Positions 44,335-54,473 of a stretch of 64,000 nucleotides of DNA are shown piece after piece. Every line of letters begins with the position of its first letter. The first letter of the stretch is position 1. A program made the position numbers and the translations under genes. Origin of the DNA: Psychrobacter sp. DAB_AL43B (GTDB lineage Bacteria; Pseudomonadota; Gammaproteobacteria; Pseudomonadales; Moraxellaceae); the NCBI RefSeq assembly GCF_900168255.1, contig NZ_LT799838.1, forward strand, positions 2,356,001-2,420,000. The letters run 5' to 3'. A model generated the notes under the pieces. The model saw nothing but the letters and a program-made list of their open reading frames with translations. It searched no databases and was not told the DNA's origin.

Positions 44335-44805
44335 ATGAAGCGCGCCAATCAATTACAGCCATTATCACGCCAGCACCATCTTGGGCTTAACCTGTCTCGC
44401 CATGCTAAAGAATGCACTGATGAGCCTGAAGAAATTGCCAAACACTGGCTTAACCTCAGCTCTTATATCAGCGATATGCAACATCACTTCCAGATTGAAG
44501 ACAATTTAATCGCTCATGCTTTAGAGCCTTACCGCGTCTCGCACTCTGACGTTGCCTCGGTACTTGATACGCTTGATGGTCAGCATAAGCAGTTACATAA
44601 ATTGATGGATACCGTCGAAAAATCTGGTGGTAAAGACGTTACAGTTGCGCAAGTTAAAGAGCTTGGCAACCTATTATACGACCATATTCGTTTCGAAGAA
44701 CGAGAGTTATACCCTACGGTAGAGAAATATCTAACAGAAGCTGAACTGGACACTGTTTATGCAGCAAGTCCAGATAGTATTAAGCGTGCCGATGAAAATC
44801 GCTAG
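44335..44805 (+). CDS. Hemerythrin HHE-domain protein
   Basis: 156 residues, helical, with the spaced His and Glu residues of a di-iron hemerythrin fold: SRQHHLGLNLSRHA, MQHHFQIEDNLI, DGQHKQLHKLMD and LYDHIRFEERELYPTVE. Likely binds oxygen, nitric oxide or iron in the cytoplasm. Divergent from the CopD-like gene (about 60 bp between starts) and convergent with orn, from which a hairpin terminator separates it. Confidence 0.88.
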   Translation: MKRANQLQPLSRQHHLGLNLSRHAKECTDEPEEIAKHWLNLSSYISDMQHHFQIEDNLIAHALEPYRVSHSDVASVLDTLDGQHKQLHKLMDTVEKSGGKDVTVAQVKELGNLLYDHIRFEERELYPTVEKYLTEAELDTVYAASPDSIKRADENR

Positions 44806-44853
44806 CTGCAATAATAAGATAAAACGTTGATAATATCTTACTTTTAATTGATT

Positions 44854-44915
44854 CAAAAAAAGTCCTCAGACAAACCAGCCCAATAATGGCGCTCGGTTCA
44901 TCTGAAGACTTTTTT
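44854..44915. terminator. Bidirectional terminator between the hemerythrin gene and orn
   Basis: AAAAAAAGTCCTCAGA and TCTGAAGACTTTTTT pair with one mismatch around a 31-base loop. Poly-A and poly-T flanks suit both convergent genes. Confidence 0.65.
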
Positions 44916-44943
44916 CTTATCATGCTACAGGCTAGCTTATATT

Positions 44944-45531
44944 CTAAGGTATCAACTTAAAGAAATGCTGACGATAGTGTTTTAGCTCACGGATAGAGTC
45001 GCGAATATCATCTAACGCTAAGTGACTACCGCCTTTTTCAAAGTTTTTAAGAATGTCAGGACGCCAGCGGAAGCACAGCTCTTTAACTGACGACACATCA
45101 AGATTACGATAATGGAAGAATCTTTCTAATTCTGGCATTTGACGCGCCATAAAGCGGCGATCTTGGCAGATTGAGTTACCACACATTGGCGACTTGCCAC
45201 TATCGACCCATTTGTTTAAAAACTTAATCGTTTCAGCTTCAGCTTCAGCCAAGGTCACGGTACTACGGCGCACACGATCGACCAAACCCGACTGCCCGTG
45301 CTGCTTGGTATTCCAATCATCCATACCATTTAATTTACGATCAGATACCTTAATGGCAAAAACAGGGCCTTCAGCAAGGACGTTTAAATCCTCATCGGTG
45401 ACGACAGTCGCTATCTCGATAATCTCATCAGTTAAGGTATCTAATCCGGTCATTTCTAAATCAATCCATACCAGCCCTTTTTTACCTTGATTTTTAATTT
45501 TGATCTTATTGGGATGGTCGCTGGTGCTCAT
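44944..45531 (-). CDS. orn: Oligoribonuclease
   Basis: 3'-to-5' exonuclease that degrades di- to penta-ribonucleotides, including products of c-di-GMP turnover. DEDDh catalytic residues are present: Asp and Glu in [11 protein letters not shown], Asp in [13 protein letters not shown], and His and Asp in [11 protein letters not shown]. About 195 residues from the chosen start MSTSDHPNK, which has AGGA seven bases upstream; the frame extends nine codons further but without such a site. Adjacent to divergent rsgA, a common gammaproteobacterial neighbour. Confidence 0.95.
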   Translation of the reverse strand: MSTSDHPNKIKIKNQGKKGLVWIDLEMTGLDTLTDEIIEIATVVTDEDLNVLAEGPVFAIKVSDRKLNGMDDWNTKQHGQSGLVDRVRRSTVTLAEAEAETIKFLNKWVDSGKSPMCGNSICQDRRFMARQMPELERFFHYRNLDVSSVKELCFRWRPDILKNFEKGGSHLALDDIRDSIRELKHYRQHFFKLIP

Positions 45532-45734
45532 AAAGTATCCTATATTTAATATGGTCAATCAATGTTGAGTAAATAAATCAAACAGGTTATAAACAATCAT
45601 ATAAATGGTCTAAGGTTTGCATCCACCACGATTAGAGCGTTACAAAACCACTGTCTAGCGCAGGCGCTTTAAGCTGTATGTTAGCAAATTTTCACGCTAC
45701 ACTGAGCAATATTTTTTTAATAGGTCACAAACCC

Positions 45735-46838
45735 ATGGCATTAATCCGGCAACGCAAACTGACTAAACAACAGATTCGTCGCATCGACAAACAACAGCTG
45801 ATCAGTCAAGACAGCATCGATGACAGTTTGATGAATGGCGTGGTCATGGCGCATTATGGCAAGCAATTAGAGGTGCAAGTGACCAGTTTGCCATCTGTTA
45901 TCCCTGAGCAGCCTGAGTTTGCCCCTGATGATCCTGAGCCATTTTGGCAAACACTAGCATTGGGCGACATTTGGCGCTGTCATGTGCGTACTAACTTGCC
46001 GATGCTAGCCGCTGGCGATCAAGTGCGTTGGAGCGCCGACTCAAATACGGGCTTTGGACGTATCGAATCGGTCAAACCACGTACATCTCTTGTCTCACGT
46101 CCTGACCGTTATCATAAACTTAAGCCTGTCGCCGCCAATGTCGATATTTTGGCCATTGTGTTTGCGCCACTGCCTGCTGCTGCCCCGACCCTAATCGATC
46201 GCTATTTAGTCGTTTGCCATCATGCTGGCGTCAAGCCACTATTGGTGCTCAATAAAGCCGATTTACTGGCACAAGAAAACGGCGTCGATACCAATGAATT
46301 ATTGGCACAATATGCCGCGCTCGGTTATGAGAATGTATTAACCTCAGTCGATTGCCCGGAAAACGTCGCTGATAGCGATGAACAAGAAGGACTTGACGAG
46401 CTAAAACGCTATATAGATAAAAAGCTGGTTATTTTTGCGGGTCAATCTGGCGTTGGTAAAAGCAGCTTAATCAATGCCCTACTACCTGAATCTGCACAAA
46501 GCGTCAATGTTATCTCTGATAACTCAAAGCTCGGTCAACATACCACCACCACCAGCCGCTTATTGCCCTTTAATCCTGATGACTTGACCCAAGGCGGCAT
46601 CGTCGATACACCGGGTATTCGTGAGTACGGCATTTGGCATTTGACACCTGATGATATCATTTCAGGCTTTGTCGAGCTTGCACCGCTTGCTGGCGACTGC
46701 CAGTTCCGCGACTGCCGCCACACTCATAACAGTAAAGGCTGCGCGTTGTGGGAGGCCGTTGCTGATGGTAAGGTATTGCAGCGCCGCGTCGAAAACCTTA
46801 TCACGCTAAGAGAAGAGGCTGACACTAAACCTTATTAA
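45735..46838 (+). CDS. rsgA: Ribosome small subunit-dependent GTPase A
   Basis: Late 30S assembly GTPase. The start MALIRQRKLTKQQ was chosen because family members begin so and AGGT precedes it; the open frame runs 19 codons further upstream. Order of parts: N-terminal OB fold, then a circularly permuted GTPase with G4 LNKADLL, G1 GQSGVGKSSLINAL and G3 DTPGIREYG, then a C-terminal zinc finger CQFRDCRHTHNSKGC. About 367 residues. Divergent from orn. Confidence 0.95.
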   Translation: MALIRQRKLTKQQIRRIDKQQLISQDSIDDSLMNGVVMAHYGKQLEVQVTSLPSVIPEQPEFAPDDPEPFWQTLALGDIWRCHVRTNLPMLAAGDQVRWSADSNTGFGRIESVKPRTSLVSRPDRYHKLKPVAANVDILAIVFAPLPAAAPTLIDRYLVVCHHAGVKPLLVLNKADLLAQENGVDTNELLAQYAALGYENVLTSVDCPENVADSDEQEGLDELKRYIDKKLVIFAGQSGVGKSSLINALLPESAQSVNVISDNSKLGQHTTTTSRLLPFNPDDLTQGGIVDTPGIREYGIWHLTPDDIISGFVELAPLAGDCQFRDCRHTHNSKGCALWEAVADGKVLQRRVENLITLREEADTKPY

Positions 46839-46877
46839 GTTTTATTCATTGTTAATCGCTAGGTTGACCATCACACG

Positions 46878-46906
46878 TTTACTATAGATGACCTTATCGG
46901 TATAAT
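46878..46906 (+). promoter_or_regulatory. Candidate sigma-70 promoter of the rhodanese gene
   Basis: TTTACT, a 17-bp spacer, then a perfect TATAAT (46901-46906), about 68 bp before the start codon. The -35 is a partial match. Confidence 0.45.
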
Positions 46907-46974
46907 AACGCCTTGTTCAATTCGTTAGGCTGTTTTCTCAGCTTAATAGAACACTAATTTTTTGGAGGTATGGT

Positions 46975-47430
46975 TTGGATCGTGCGCTGGAATTTGTGGG
47001 CAACCACCCGTTTTTATTTGGTATATTAGCCGTACTTGCCGTGCTATTTTTTGCTATTGAAAACAAACGTAGTGGCAGAAAAATATCGCCCAATACCCTT
47101 GGTATGATGGTTAACTCGCAAAATGCGCAGCTTATCGATATTCGAGCCAAAAAGAAGTTTGCCACCGGTTATATACAAGGCAGCCGCAACATCCCTTTCA
47201 CAGAGCTTAAAGACCGCATAGAAGAAATCCGTGCGATTGAGCAGCCAGTGATTATCATCTGTGATATGGGCGTACAAGCAGGCGCTGCAATACAAATGAT
47301 TGGTAAAGACGACGTCTATCGCTTAGAAGGTGGTATTGGCGGCTGGCAAGGCGCTGGTATGCCACTCGTTGGGCTAAAAGATGCCAAGCCCAAAACTAAA
47401 GTCAAAGCAAAACCGAGCTTGCATAAGTAG
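46975..47430 (+). CDS. Membrane-anchored rhodanese-domain protein
   Basis: 151 residues with a TTG start, fixed by GGAGG at 46964-46968, six bases upstream; the ATG at 46970 is in another frame with an early stop. An N-terminal hydrophobic helix (FLFGILAVLAVLFFAI) anchors a rhodanese domain with IDIRAKKKFATGYIQGSRNI and the active-site loop ICDMGVQAG, whose Cys is the sulfur carrier. It ends in a Lys-rich tail. It commonly sits beside glutaredoxin and secB in related genomes, as here, suggesting a role in thiol or export-related chemistry. Confidence 0.88.
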   Translation: MDRALEFVGNHPFLFGILAVLAVLFFAIENKRSGRKISPNTLGMMVNSQNAQLIDIRAKKKFATGYIQGSRNIPFTELKDRIEEIRAIEQPVIIICDMGVQAGAAIQMIGKDDVYRLEGGIGGWQGAGMPLVGLKDAKPKTKVKAKPSLHK

Positions 47431-47481
47431 TTTGATAAAGCGCTTTATCAAACGACGACTTGCTATCTATCGATAGTGAAT

Positions 47482-47515
47482 AAAAAAGACACCTCTTCAT
47501 AGGGTGTCTTTTTTT
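47482..47515 (+). terminator. Rho-independent terminator after the rhodanese gene
   Basis: AAAAAAGACACC - loop - GGGTGTCTTTTTTT; a strong hairpin about 50 bp after the stop codon. Confidence 0.8.
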
Positions 47516-47710
47516 ATGGGGCAATTCTGTGACAGCCAAGACTTTTCGACGCAAATAGCTTGAATTTATCCTACCTATCCCCACTTTATAGTGAGCATAA
47601 TAGAATATAGGCTTGTGATTTACTTGATTGCAGCCTCTATGAGCACATTTTATAATATTATTCTCTATCCTATAACGATTGCTCTATAAATTTATAAATA
47701 AGGATTTACC

Positions 47711-47974
47711 ATGACTGTATCTGTTAAAGTTTACACCACCCCTATCTGCCCATATTGCTCAAATGCCAAGCAACTGCTTAAATCTAAAGGTGTTGAATAT
47801 GAAGAAATTGGCATGCATGACATGAGCAGCGATGATCGCCGTGCTTTAATGCAAAAAACCAATAACTATCGCACCGTGCCACAAATTTTCGTTGGCGAAA
47901 CCTTTGTCGGTGGTTTTGATGAACTCAACCAAATGAACCAACAAGGTAAACTTGACGAGCTATTAGCGGGTTAA
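47711..47974 (+). CDS. grxC: Glutaredoxin 3
   Basis: 87 residues, the normal length for monomeric dithiol glutaredoxins. Active site TTPICPYCSNAKQLL (CPYC, about residues 13-16), the cis-Pro segment YRTVPQIFVGE, and GGFDELNQMNQQGKL for glutathione binding. Reduces disulfides and glutathione-mixed disulfides in the cytoplasm. AAGGA lies before the ATG. Followed by secB after 195 bp, with no gene in the gap. Confidence 0.95.
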   Translation: MTVSVKVYTTPICPYCSNAKQLLKSKGVEYEEIGMHDMSSDDRRALMQKTNNYRTVPQIFVGETFVGGFDELNQMNQQGKLDELLAG

Positions 47975-48169
47975 TTTGTTATCTTGCTTTACTGCTTGTC
48001 TTTATCTATGTAAATAATATCTGTAAATAACGTCTGTAAGTCACGATAAAGACAGCAATAAAGAGTATTGCTAAAAAATATCGAGATTGAGTCTCGATTT
48101 ATATTACAATCTTATTTTATTACAATGACAGTTTGCCCAATCATTTGATTAACTTTTAGAGGAATTATC

Positions 48170-48622
48170 ATGGCTGAAGAACAAGTACAACCACAATTGG
48201 CACTAGAACGCATTTATGTAAAAGATATGTCACTTGAAGTCCCAGGCGCTGGCGTATTCACTAAAGAGTGGAACCCTGAGCTTGATATCAATTTATCTAG
48301 CAATGCCGAAAAACTTGATGACGATCACTATCAAGTCGTATTAACTGTTAGTGTCACGGCGAAAAATGCAGAAGAAGCGGCATTTATTGCGGAAGTTCAT
48401 CAAGCCGGTATCTTCTTATTGAAAGATATTCCAGAAGATCAGATCGGTCAAATCCTAGGTGCATATTGCCCTAACGTTTTGTTCCCATATGCGCGTGAAG
48501 TCATCAGCGACATCGTGACACGTGGTAGCTTCCCGCAGTTATTGCTAGCTCCAGTCAACTTTGATCAAGCCTATGCGCAAAGCCAACAGCAAGCTCAAGT
48601 CGATGCTGAAGGTAATGCGTAA
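48170..48622 (+). CDS. secB: Export chaperone SecB
   Basis: 150 residues. Tetrameric cytoplasmic chaperone that keeps precursor proteins unfolded and hands them to SecA. The family segments [19 protein letters not shown] and [20 protein letters not shown] are both present, and the Gln/Asp-rich acidic tail is typical. AGAGGAAT precedes the start. Own terminator directly downstream. Confidence 0.97.
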   Translation: MAEEQVQPQLALERIYVKDMSLEVPGAGVFTKEWNPELDINLSSNAEKLDDDHYQVVLTVSVTAKNAEEAAFIAEVHQAGIFLLKDIPEDQIGQILGAYCPNVLFPYAREVISDIVTRGSFPQLLLAPVNFDQAYAQSQQQAQVDAEGNA

Positions 48623-48668
48623 GTATTAATTTAAACGCTACTGACTCTATCAGTAGGACGTTTTAATG

Positions 48669-48706
48669 AAAAAGCCGTTTACTTATGATAAGTGAACGGC
48701 TTTTTT
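48669..48706 (+). terminator. Rho-independent terminator after secB
   Basis: AAAAAGCCGTTTACTTAT and the complementary AAGTGAACGGCTTTTTT form a long, nearly perfect stem with a T-run. Confidence 0.85.
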
Positions 48707-48749
48707 ACACCTACATTTTGCAGTATTTTTATACTAATAATTAAGTATT

Positions 48750-48774
48750 AAAAAACCCTGCTGATTGGCAGGGT
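48750..48774 (-). terminator. Rho-independent terminator of adk
   Basis: On the minus strand ACCCTGC - CAATCAG - GCAGGGT followed by a T-run (TTTTTT). It lies about 55 bp downstream of the adk stop. Confidence 0.75.
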
Positions 48775-48829
48775 CTTCAATCACAATAATCAGTAAACAA
48801 GCTCAGTGAACAATTTCAACAAAATAACA

Positions 48830-49573
<744 letters not shown>

Positions 49574-49713
49574 TCAAAAGCTCAAGTATTTTTAGTCTTG
49601 ATGCGGAAAGTTATGATGACTTATCTGTTCATGGGACAGGGTTGCGCGCCATAGAAAAGACGATGGCGCGCATTTATTACATACTGATATTTTTATATTT
49701 TGATATTGACTCA

Positions 49714-50994
49714 TTAAGGAACTTGTTGATTAATCTCAACATTGACCTGATTTTGATCTGCACTAATCACCACAGGATTACCTGATAAATCTCCTGATTC
49801 TGCCGTAGCAGTGCCGCTATGACTAATGCGAGCAATAACTGCTAATTGTACTTTTTCAACACGAGCAGATGCCAGCGTACGCTCAGGCATCATCGCATCC
49901 AAATCACTTAGGCTAATACTGGCTTCACCTTGCTTAATAACGCTAATCGGTAAACGTTTAGCGGCAAACGGTGGACCACCTTTCACATCACGTATCGCCA
50001 CAAACAACACGTCATCAGCTTTTACTAACGGTAGCAGGCTCGCATTAATAGATACGGTCACGTCAATACCTTCAGAGGCTTGCTGCTGCTGAGCCGTTAC
50101 GTTCGTACTCAGCTCATCCAGACTGGCCAGCGCTTGGGTATGATCACCTGGTTTGGCGGCAATACTATCACGTAAACGCTTAATCCAACCTTGTGCTTCT
50201 TCAAAGTTATTACCACGCGCCTCACCCATTGCCATCAGCATCTGTGCCCCTTCATGCTGCGGATTTTTAGCCAACACATCTTGGAGGACACGGCGACTAT
50301 TGGCATCCAACTGACCTTTATTGGCAAAAAAGCTAATCTGCGCATAGGTGGTTGCAATCTCTTCGTTATCTGGCGATAAACGATAAGCACGCGACAAGGC
50401 TTCGATTGCTGAGTCAGTTGCTTCTAATGATAAGAATAACTCTGATAGCCGCATCCAACGATCAGGGTCATCGGCGTGACGATAGACGTTGGTCTGCATA
50501 GCACTGATTAATTGCGTACCATCTTCAATCGCCCAAGCTGGTGGCTGATCAATCTTACCGGTCAATAAATCATCCGCCACTTGAGCCACTTTATCTTCTG
50601 CTGTCCACAGATTAAATACCGGTGTACGGTCGCTGACTAAGAAATAAGCCAATGCTGCGAGTACTGGTACCCATATCACAACAATCAGGCGACTTTTGAT
50701 ACCAGGCGCCACCATTGGCGTTACTGTACGCTGAGCATCCAATAGTTGACGCTCAAGCTCAATCTTTTGATTTTGATAATGAGTGTCATCAATCGTGCCA
50801 CTGTCTTTATCCGTTTGCAGTTCTGCTAGACGTTCACGAAATACCCCAATATTGATATCTAGTAGTTGATTGTCAACTGGGTTTTCTCGTAAGCGTGACG
50901 CTCGTAACCATGGCATGATAACGATGAGCGCCAGTATGAGTGCAATCAGTAAGCTTAGGGCAATAAATAAGCCAAAAGTAGAAAATAGGGTCAT
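49714..50994 (-). CDS. ccmI: Cytochrome c maturation protein CcmI
   Basis: 426 residues. Holds apocytochrome c for the heme-ligation complex. N-terminal two-helix membrane module: the first helix is LFIALSLLIALILALIVIMPW, the second ESRLIVVIWVPVLAALAYFL-like (about residues 102-122), with a cytoplasmic loop between (ENPVDNQLLDINIGVFRERL). The periplasmic TPR region about 175-320 includes LSLEATDSAIEALSRAYRL, and a C-terminal beta-rich domain follows. The start overlaps the ccmH stop by 4 bp. Last gene of the ccmF-G-H-I block. Confidence 0.88.
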   Translation of the reverse strand: MTLFSTFGLFIALSLLIALILALIVIMPWLRASRLRENPVDNQLLDINIGVFRERLAELQTDKDSGTIDDTHYQNQKIELERQLLDAQRTVTPMVAPGIKSRLIVVIWVPVLAALAYFLVSDRTPVFNLWTAEDKVAQVADDLLTGKIDQPPAWAIEDGTQLISAMQTNVYRHADDPDRWMRLSELFLSLEATDSAIEALSRAYRLSPDNEEIATTYAQISFFANKGQLDANSRRVLQDVLAKNPQHEGAQMLMAMGEARGNNFEEAQGWIKRLRDSIAAKPGDHTQALASLDELSTNVTAQQQQASEGIDVTVSINASLLPLVKADDVLFVAIRDVKGGPPFAAKRLPISVIKQGEASISLSDLDAMMPERTLASARVEKVQLAVIARISHSGTATAESGDLSGNPVVISADQNQVNVEINQQVP

Positions 50995-51557
50995 TTTTTA
51001 TCCTCGAGGCTTGTGATGTCATGATCGTTATTGTCATTACTATTACTATTGGCACGCGATAACAGACGATCAAGTTCAGCTTTTTCTACCGTTGTTAACG
51101 CTGCAGCGTTATCTACTGTGACGCCGCTTTGACCGCGCGCAACCCGTTGACTGCGTCTACTTTGCCAAAACCAACCAACTATTAGAGAAATCAGCAGTAA
51201 TGGTGGAAAAAACCATAGTATCCATGTTGAAGGACGCAGCGGTGGCTTATAAGTAATAAAATCGCCATAGCGCTCTTGCATATAAGCGCGTATCTCTCCA
51301 TCACTACGACCTTCTTTAATTAAGTCATAGGTTTTTTGTTTTAAATCTTGGGCAATGGGCGCATCAGAACCCGCGAGGTTTTGGTTTTGACATTTTGGGC
51401 AGCGCAGCTCTTCGATAAGACCGCGATACTGGGCCTCTTGCTGTACTGAATCAAAGTTATAAACATCAATCGCTGCATAGACACTAATACTAAGCAGGCA
51501 GGCTATTATCAAGCTTACTAACTTCATAGTGATTGCTTTCATTTGAATCGCCATCAT
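50991..51557 (-). CDS. ccmH: Cytochrome c maturation protein CcmH
   Basis: About 188 residues. Membrane-anchored thiol oxidoreductase that reduces the apocytochrome CxxCH motif. A signal-like helix is followed by the hallmark LRCPKCQNQNLAGSDAPIA, the family's Cys pair, and a C-terminal membrane helix (WILWFFPPLLLISLIVGWFW). ATG 51557 is preferred: GGAGG lies 7 bases upstream, too close to the in-frame GTG at 51563. It overlaps the ccmG stop by 4 bp (ATGA). Confidence 0.92.
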   Translation of the reverse strand: MMAIQMKAITMKLVSLIIACLLSISVYAAIDVYNFDSVQQEAQYRGLIEELRCPKCQNQNLAGSDAPIAQDLKQKTYDLIKEGRSDGEIRAYMQERYGDFITYKPPLRPSTWILWFFPPLLLISLIVGWFWQSRRSQRVARGQSGVTVDNAAALTTVEKAELDRLLSRANSNSNDNNDHDITSLEDKK

Positions 51558-52204
51558 TTGCACGCCTCCTTGACCTGATTAGGGTCTGGACTAACATTGC
51601 CTTTATCGGCATCATTGAGCACCATTAAGCAAGGCGTAATACGACTTTGCCAATTGCTCTCATTAATCTCACCGACAATATGCTGGCGAATAATACCTTC
51701 ACCATCGACCACAAAAGTCTCGGGCGCACCTGTTAGGCCTAAATCTAGCGCAAACTGGCCCGACAAATCCTGAATAGACATCGAAAATGGATCACCGCCA
51801 CGGTTCAAATAACCTAGCGCATTGCCAATATCATCTTTATAGTTAACTCCAACCAGATTGACACCGCGCTCTTCTAATTGCATTAAAAAAGGATGCTCAA
51901 TAATACAAGTTGGACACCAAGAGCCCCAAATATTCATCAAAAATGGCTGATCTGGTAGATTATCATTGGTCATTATACGGCTGGTATCTGACAATAATGG
52001 CAGCTCAAAAGTCGGCACTGGACGCTCAAGAGCGGTATTGGTCACGATTTCAGTCGGCTGACCCAAACGCAGATACAACATGATTATGAAACCTGCAAAG
52101 ACGATCAGCGGTATCAAAAACCATATCTTAATTTGGCTTTTTTTCATCGTTTGACTGCTGTTTTTCTTAGGACTTTTTTGAGGAGACTTATCTGACTGAG
52201 TCAT
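51554..52204 (-). CDS. ccmG: Thiol:disulfide interchange protein CcmG/DsbE
   Basis: About 216 residues from ATG 52204, which has GGGGAGA upstream; the frame extends eight codons further inside ccmF. One N-terminal membrane helix (IWFLIPLIVFAGFIIMLYL), then a periplasmic thioredoxin fold with NIWGSWCPTCIIEHP (CPTC active site) and the cis-Pro LTGAPETFVVDG. Supplies reductant to CcmH or apocytochrome c. Between ccmF and ccmH in tight overlap. Confidence 0.94.
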   Translation of the reverse strand: MTQSDKSPQKSPKKNSSQTMKKSQIKIWFLIPLIVFAGFIIMLYLRLGQPTEIVTNTALERPVPTFELPLLSDTSRIMTNDNLPDQPFLMNIWGSWCPTCIIEHPFLMQLEERGVNLVGVNYKDDIGNALGYLNRGGDPFSMSIQDLSGQFALDLGLTGAPETFVVDGEGIIRQHIVGEINESNWQSRITPCLMVLNDADKGNVSPDPNQVKEACK

Positions 52205-52205
52205 A

Positions 52206-54233
52206 TTATTTCTCCCCGATTGTTGCACGTGTTTCTATATCAGCAGCGGTCGTAAAACCTGCTTTATTCGCCGCAATTTGTGCAGGTGTCTTTGGTTTCT
52301 TAATTCGGTAGCGCTTATCAAGCATACTTAGTAAACCACCGAAAGCCATAATAAGAGCACCAAGCCATATCCAGCGAATTAACGGCTTCACATAAATACG
52401 TACTGCCCATTGATCGCTACCCTGAGCGATAGGTTCACCGAGTGCGACATACAAATCACGCATGAGGTTGGCATTAATTGCTGCCTCAGTCGTCGGCATC
52501 GTACTAATGATGTAAGTGCGTTTTTCAGGATGAAGTATCGCTACTACGCTACCCTTCTTAGTGACTGTGACTTCGGCTTGTGTTGCATCAAAGTTACTGC
52601 CTCTAGTCTCTCTTAAATCAGTTAATGCAAAGTCATAGCCTTGGACATTGACCGTTTCACCAAGCCTTAATGCCACATCGCGCTCGATACTTAGAGTACT
52701 GGTAAAAGCAACACCGATGACGGCTATTAGCACCCCAATATGAGCGGTCTGTTGACCCCAATAGCTCAAACGTAATTGACCCAAACCTTTAAAGAAATTC
52801 GGTGCATTTTTGGTTTTGTCTTTAAAGTCGACCGCCATCCAAAACAATACCCAAAAACTCACCGCTAACGTCACGCCGATATTGAGCATGGCAGACGGGC
52901 TAACGAAGTAAGTAATGATTGCTGCTAAGACAAGGCTGCTCACAGCAATGACCATACCAACGCCTAACAATGGACGCTTATCTTGTTTCCAGCGGATATT
53001 AGAGCCCATACCCATTGCAACCAGCAATAGCCATGTTAAAGGCACAAATAGCGCATTAAAGTACGGAGGACCTACTGATACCTGACCCAAATTAAAGGCA
53101 TCAGCAATGATAGGATAGAGCGTACCAAGCAGTACCACTAAGGTTGCAATTAAAATAATAACGTTATTAATAACTAAAAACGACTCACGCGAAACCAGTT
53201 GATACTGACTTTCAACCGTTAGACGCCAACCACGGATGGCAAACATCAACAAACCGCCGCCAATAATCACGCCAAGTATGGCTAAGATCACAAGACCACG
53301 CGTTGGGTCAGCAGCAAAGGAGTGGACTGAGGTAATGACCCCTGAGCGTACAAGGAACGTGCCAAGTAGGCTCAGTGCAAAGGCAAAGATCGCCAGCATA
53401 ATGCTCCATGCTTTAAAGACCCCGCGCTTTTCAGTGACCGCAAGCGAATGTAGCAACGCCAAACCTGCCAGCCAAGGCATCAACGATGCGTTTTCTACCG
53501 GATCCCAGAACCACCAACCGCCCCAACCAAGCTCGTAATACGCCCACCACGAACCCAAAGCGATACCAACTGTTAAGAAACCCCAAGCTGCCAGCGCCCA
53601 TGGGCGCGACCAGCGTGTCCATACAGCATCCAAGCGTCCTTCCCACAAAGCTGCCATACAAAAAGCAAACGGCACGACCATACCCACATAGCCCATATAT
53701 AGCATCGGTGGGTGAATAATCAAACCAAAATCCTGTAGGACAGGGTTTAAATCGGCGCCATCGACTGGCAAGTTTGGCAATGTGCGGTCAAACGGTGATG
53801 AGGTAAAGATTAACATCGCCAGCATCATCATCTGTACGCCTGCTAATATCACCAATACTCGCGCGCGCATCGACAATGGCAGACCACGACTAAAGTAAGA
53901 TACCAGCGCACACCACGTTGCCATGATAGTCATCCATAGCAATAGCGAGCCTTCATGCCCGCCCCAAGTTGCTGATAACTTATAATACCAAGGCAACAAA
54001 GTATTCGAGTGCTGCGACACGTAGACAAGACTAAAATCATTATAATAAAAGCCTGCCATCAACGCGCCAAACGAGGTAATCATGGCGGCAAACTGCGCCC
54101 ATGCCAAGCTCGGTGCCAAACGCTGCCAAGCAACATGGTCACGCATAACGCCTATCGTTGGTAATACTACCTGCAAAATCGCCAACATAAAGGCGGCCAG
54201 CAAGGCAAAATAACCCAATTCTGTGATTAACAT
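52206..54233 (-). CDS. ccmF: Heme lyase subunit CcmF
   Basis: 675 residues, about 15 hydrophobic helices. Attaches heme to apocytochrome c in the inner membrane. The tryptophan-rich WWD domain is clear: WGGWWFWDPVENASLMPW. Also conserved are GGHEGSLLLW near residue 90 and LGTFLVRSGVITSVHSFA. The C-terminal periplasmic domain and last helix are present, so the gene is full length. First gene of the ccmF-G-H-I block; ccmABCDE are not next to it and must lie elsewhere. The gap 54234-54473 holds no supported gene. Confidence 0.95.
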   Translation of the reverse strand: MLITELGYFALLAAFMLAILQVVLPTIGVMRDHVAWQRLAPSLAWAQFAAMITSFGALMAGFYYNDFSLVYVSQHSNTLLPWYYKLSATWGGHEGSLLLWMTIMATWCALVSYFSRGLPLSMRARVLVILAGVQMMMLAMLIFTSSPFDRTLPNLPVDGADLNPVLQDFGLIIHPPMLYMGYVGMVVPFAFCMAALWEGRLDAVWTRWSRPWALAAWGFLTVGIALGSWWAYYELGWGGWWFWDPVENASLMPWLAGLALLHSLAVTEKRGVFKAWSIMLAIFAFALSLLGTFLVRSGVITSVHSFAADPTRGLVILAILGVIIGGGLLMFAIRGWRLTVESQYQLVSRESFLVINNVIILIATLVVLLGTLYPIIADAFNLGQVSVGPPYFNALFVPLTWLLLVAMGMGSNIRWKQDKRPLLGVGMVIAVSSLVLAAIITYFVSPSAMLNIGVTLAVSFWVLFWMAVDFKDKTKNAPNFFKGLGQLRLSYWGQQTAHIGVLIAVIGVAFTSTLSIERDVALRLGETVNVQGYDFALTDLRETRGSNFDATQAEVTVTKKGSVVAILHPEKRTYIISTMPTTEAAINANLMRDLYVALGEPIAQGSDQWAVRIYVKPLIRWIWLGALIMAFGGLLSMLDKRYRIKKPKTPAQIAANKAGFTTAADIETRATIGEK

Positions 54234-54473
54234 ACGGTCTAACCTTGTTTACCTTAATACGGTCATTGTTTATTTTAGGGATTGGTATTTCAGGATATTC
54301 GAAAGTATCCCATATTCGTTACTGCTGGTATTTTCTACTGTGATTATTATCTAATTATCCCCATTAGCCATTGCAGCTTAGGGCACTTACAGCATGGTAC
54401 ATTAGCGTCAACTTGTCACGTTTCTGTATCCACAGTGTATGCGATGTGTATAAAGAGTATGAAAAGCTGCCTA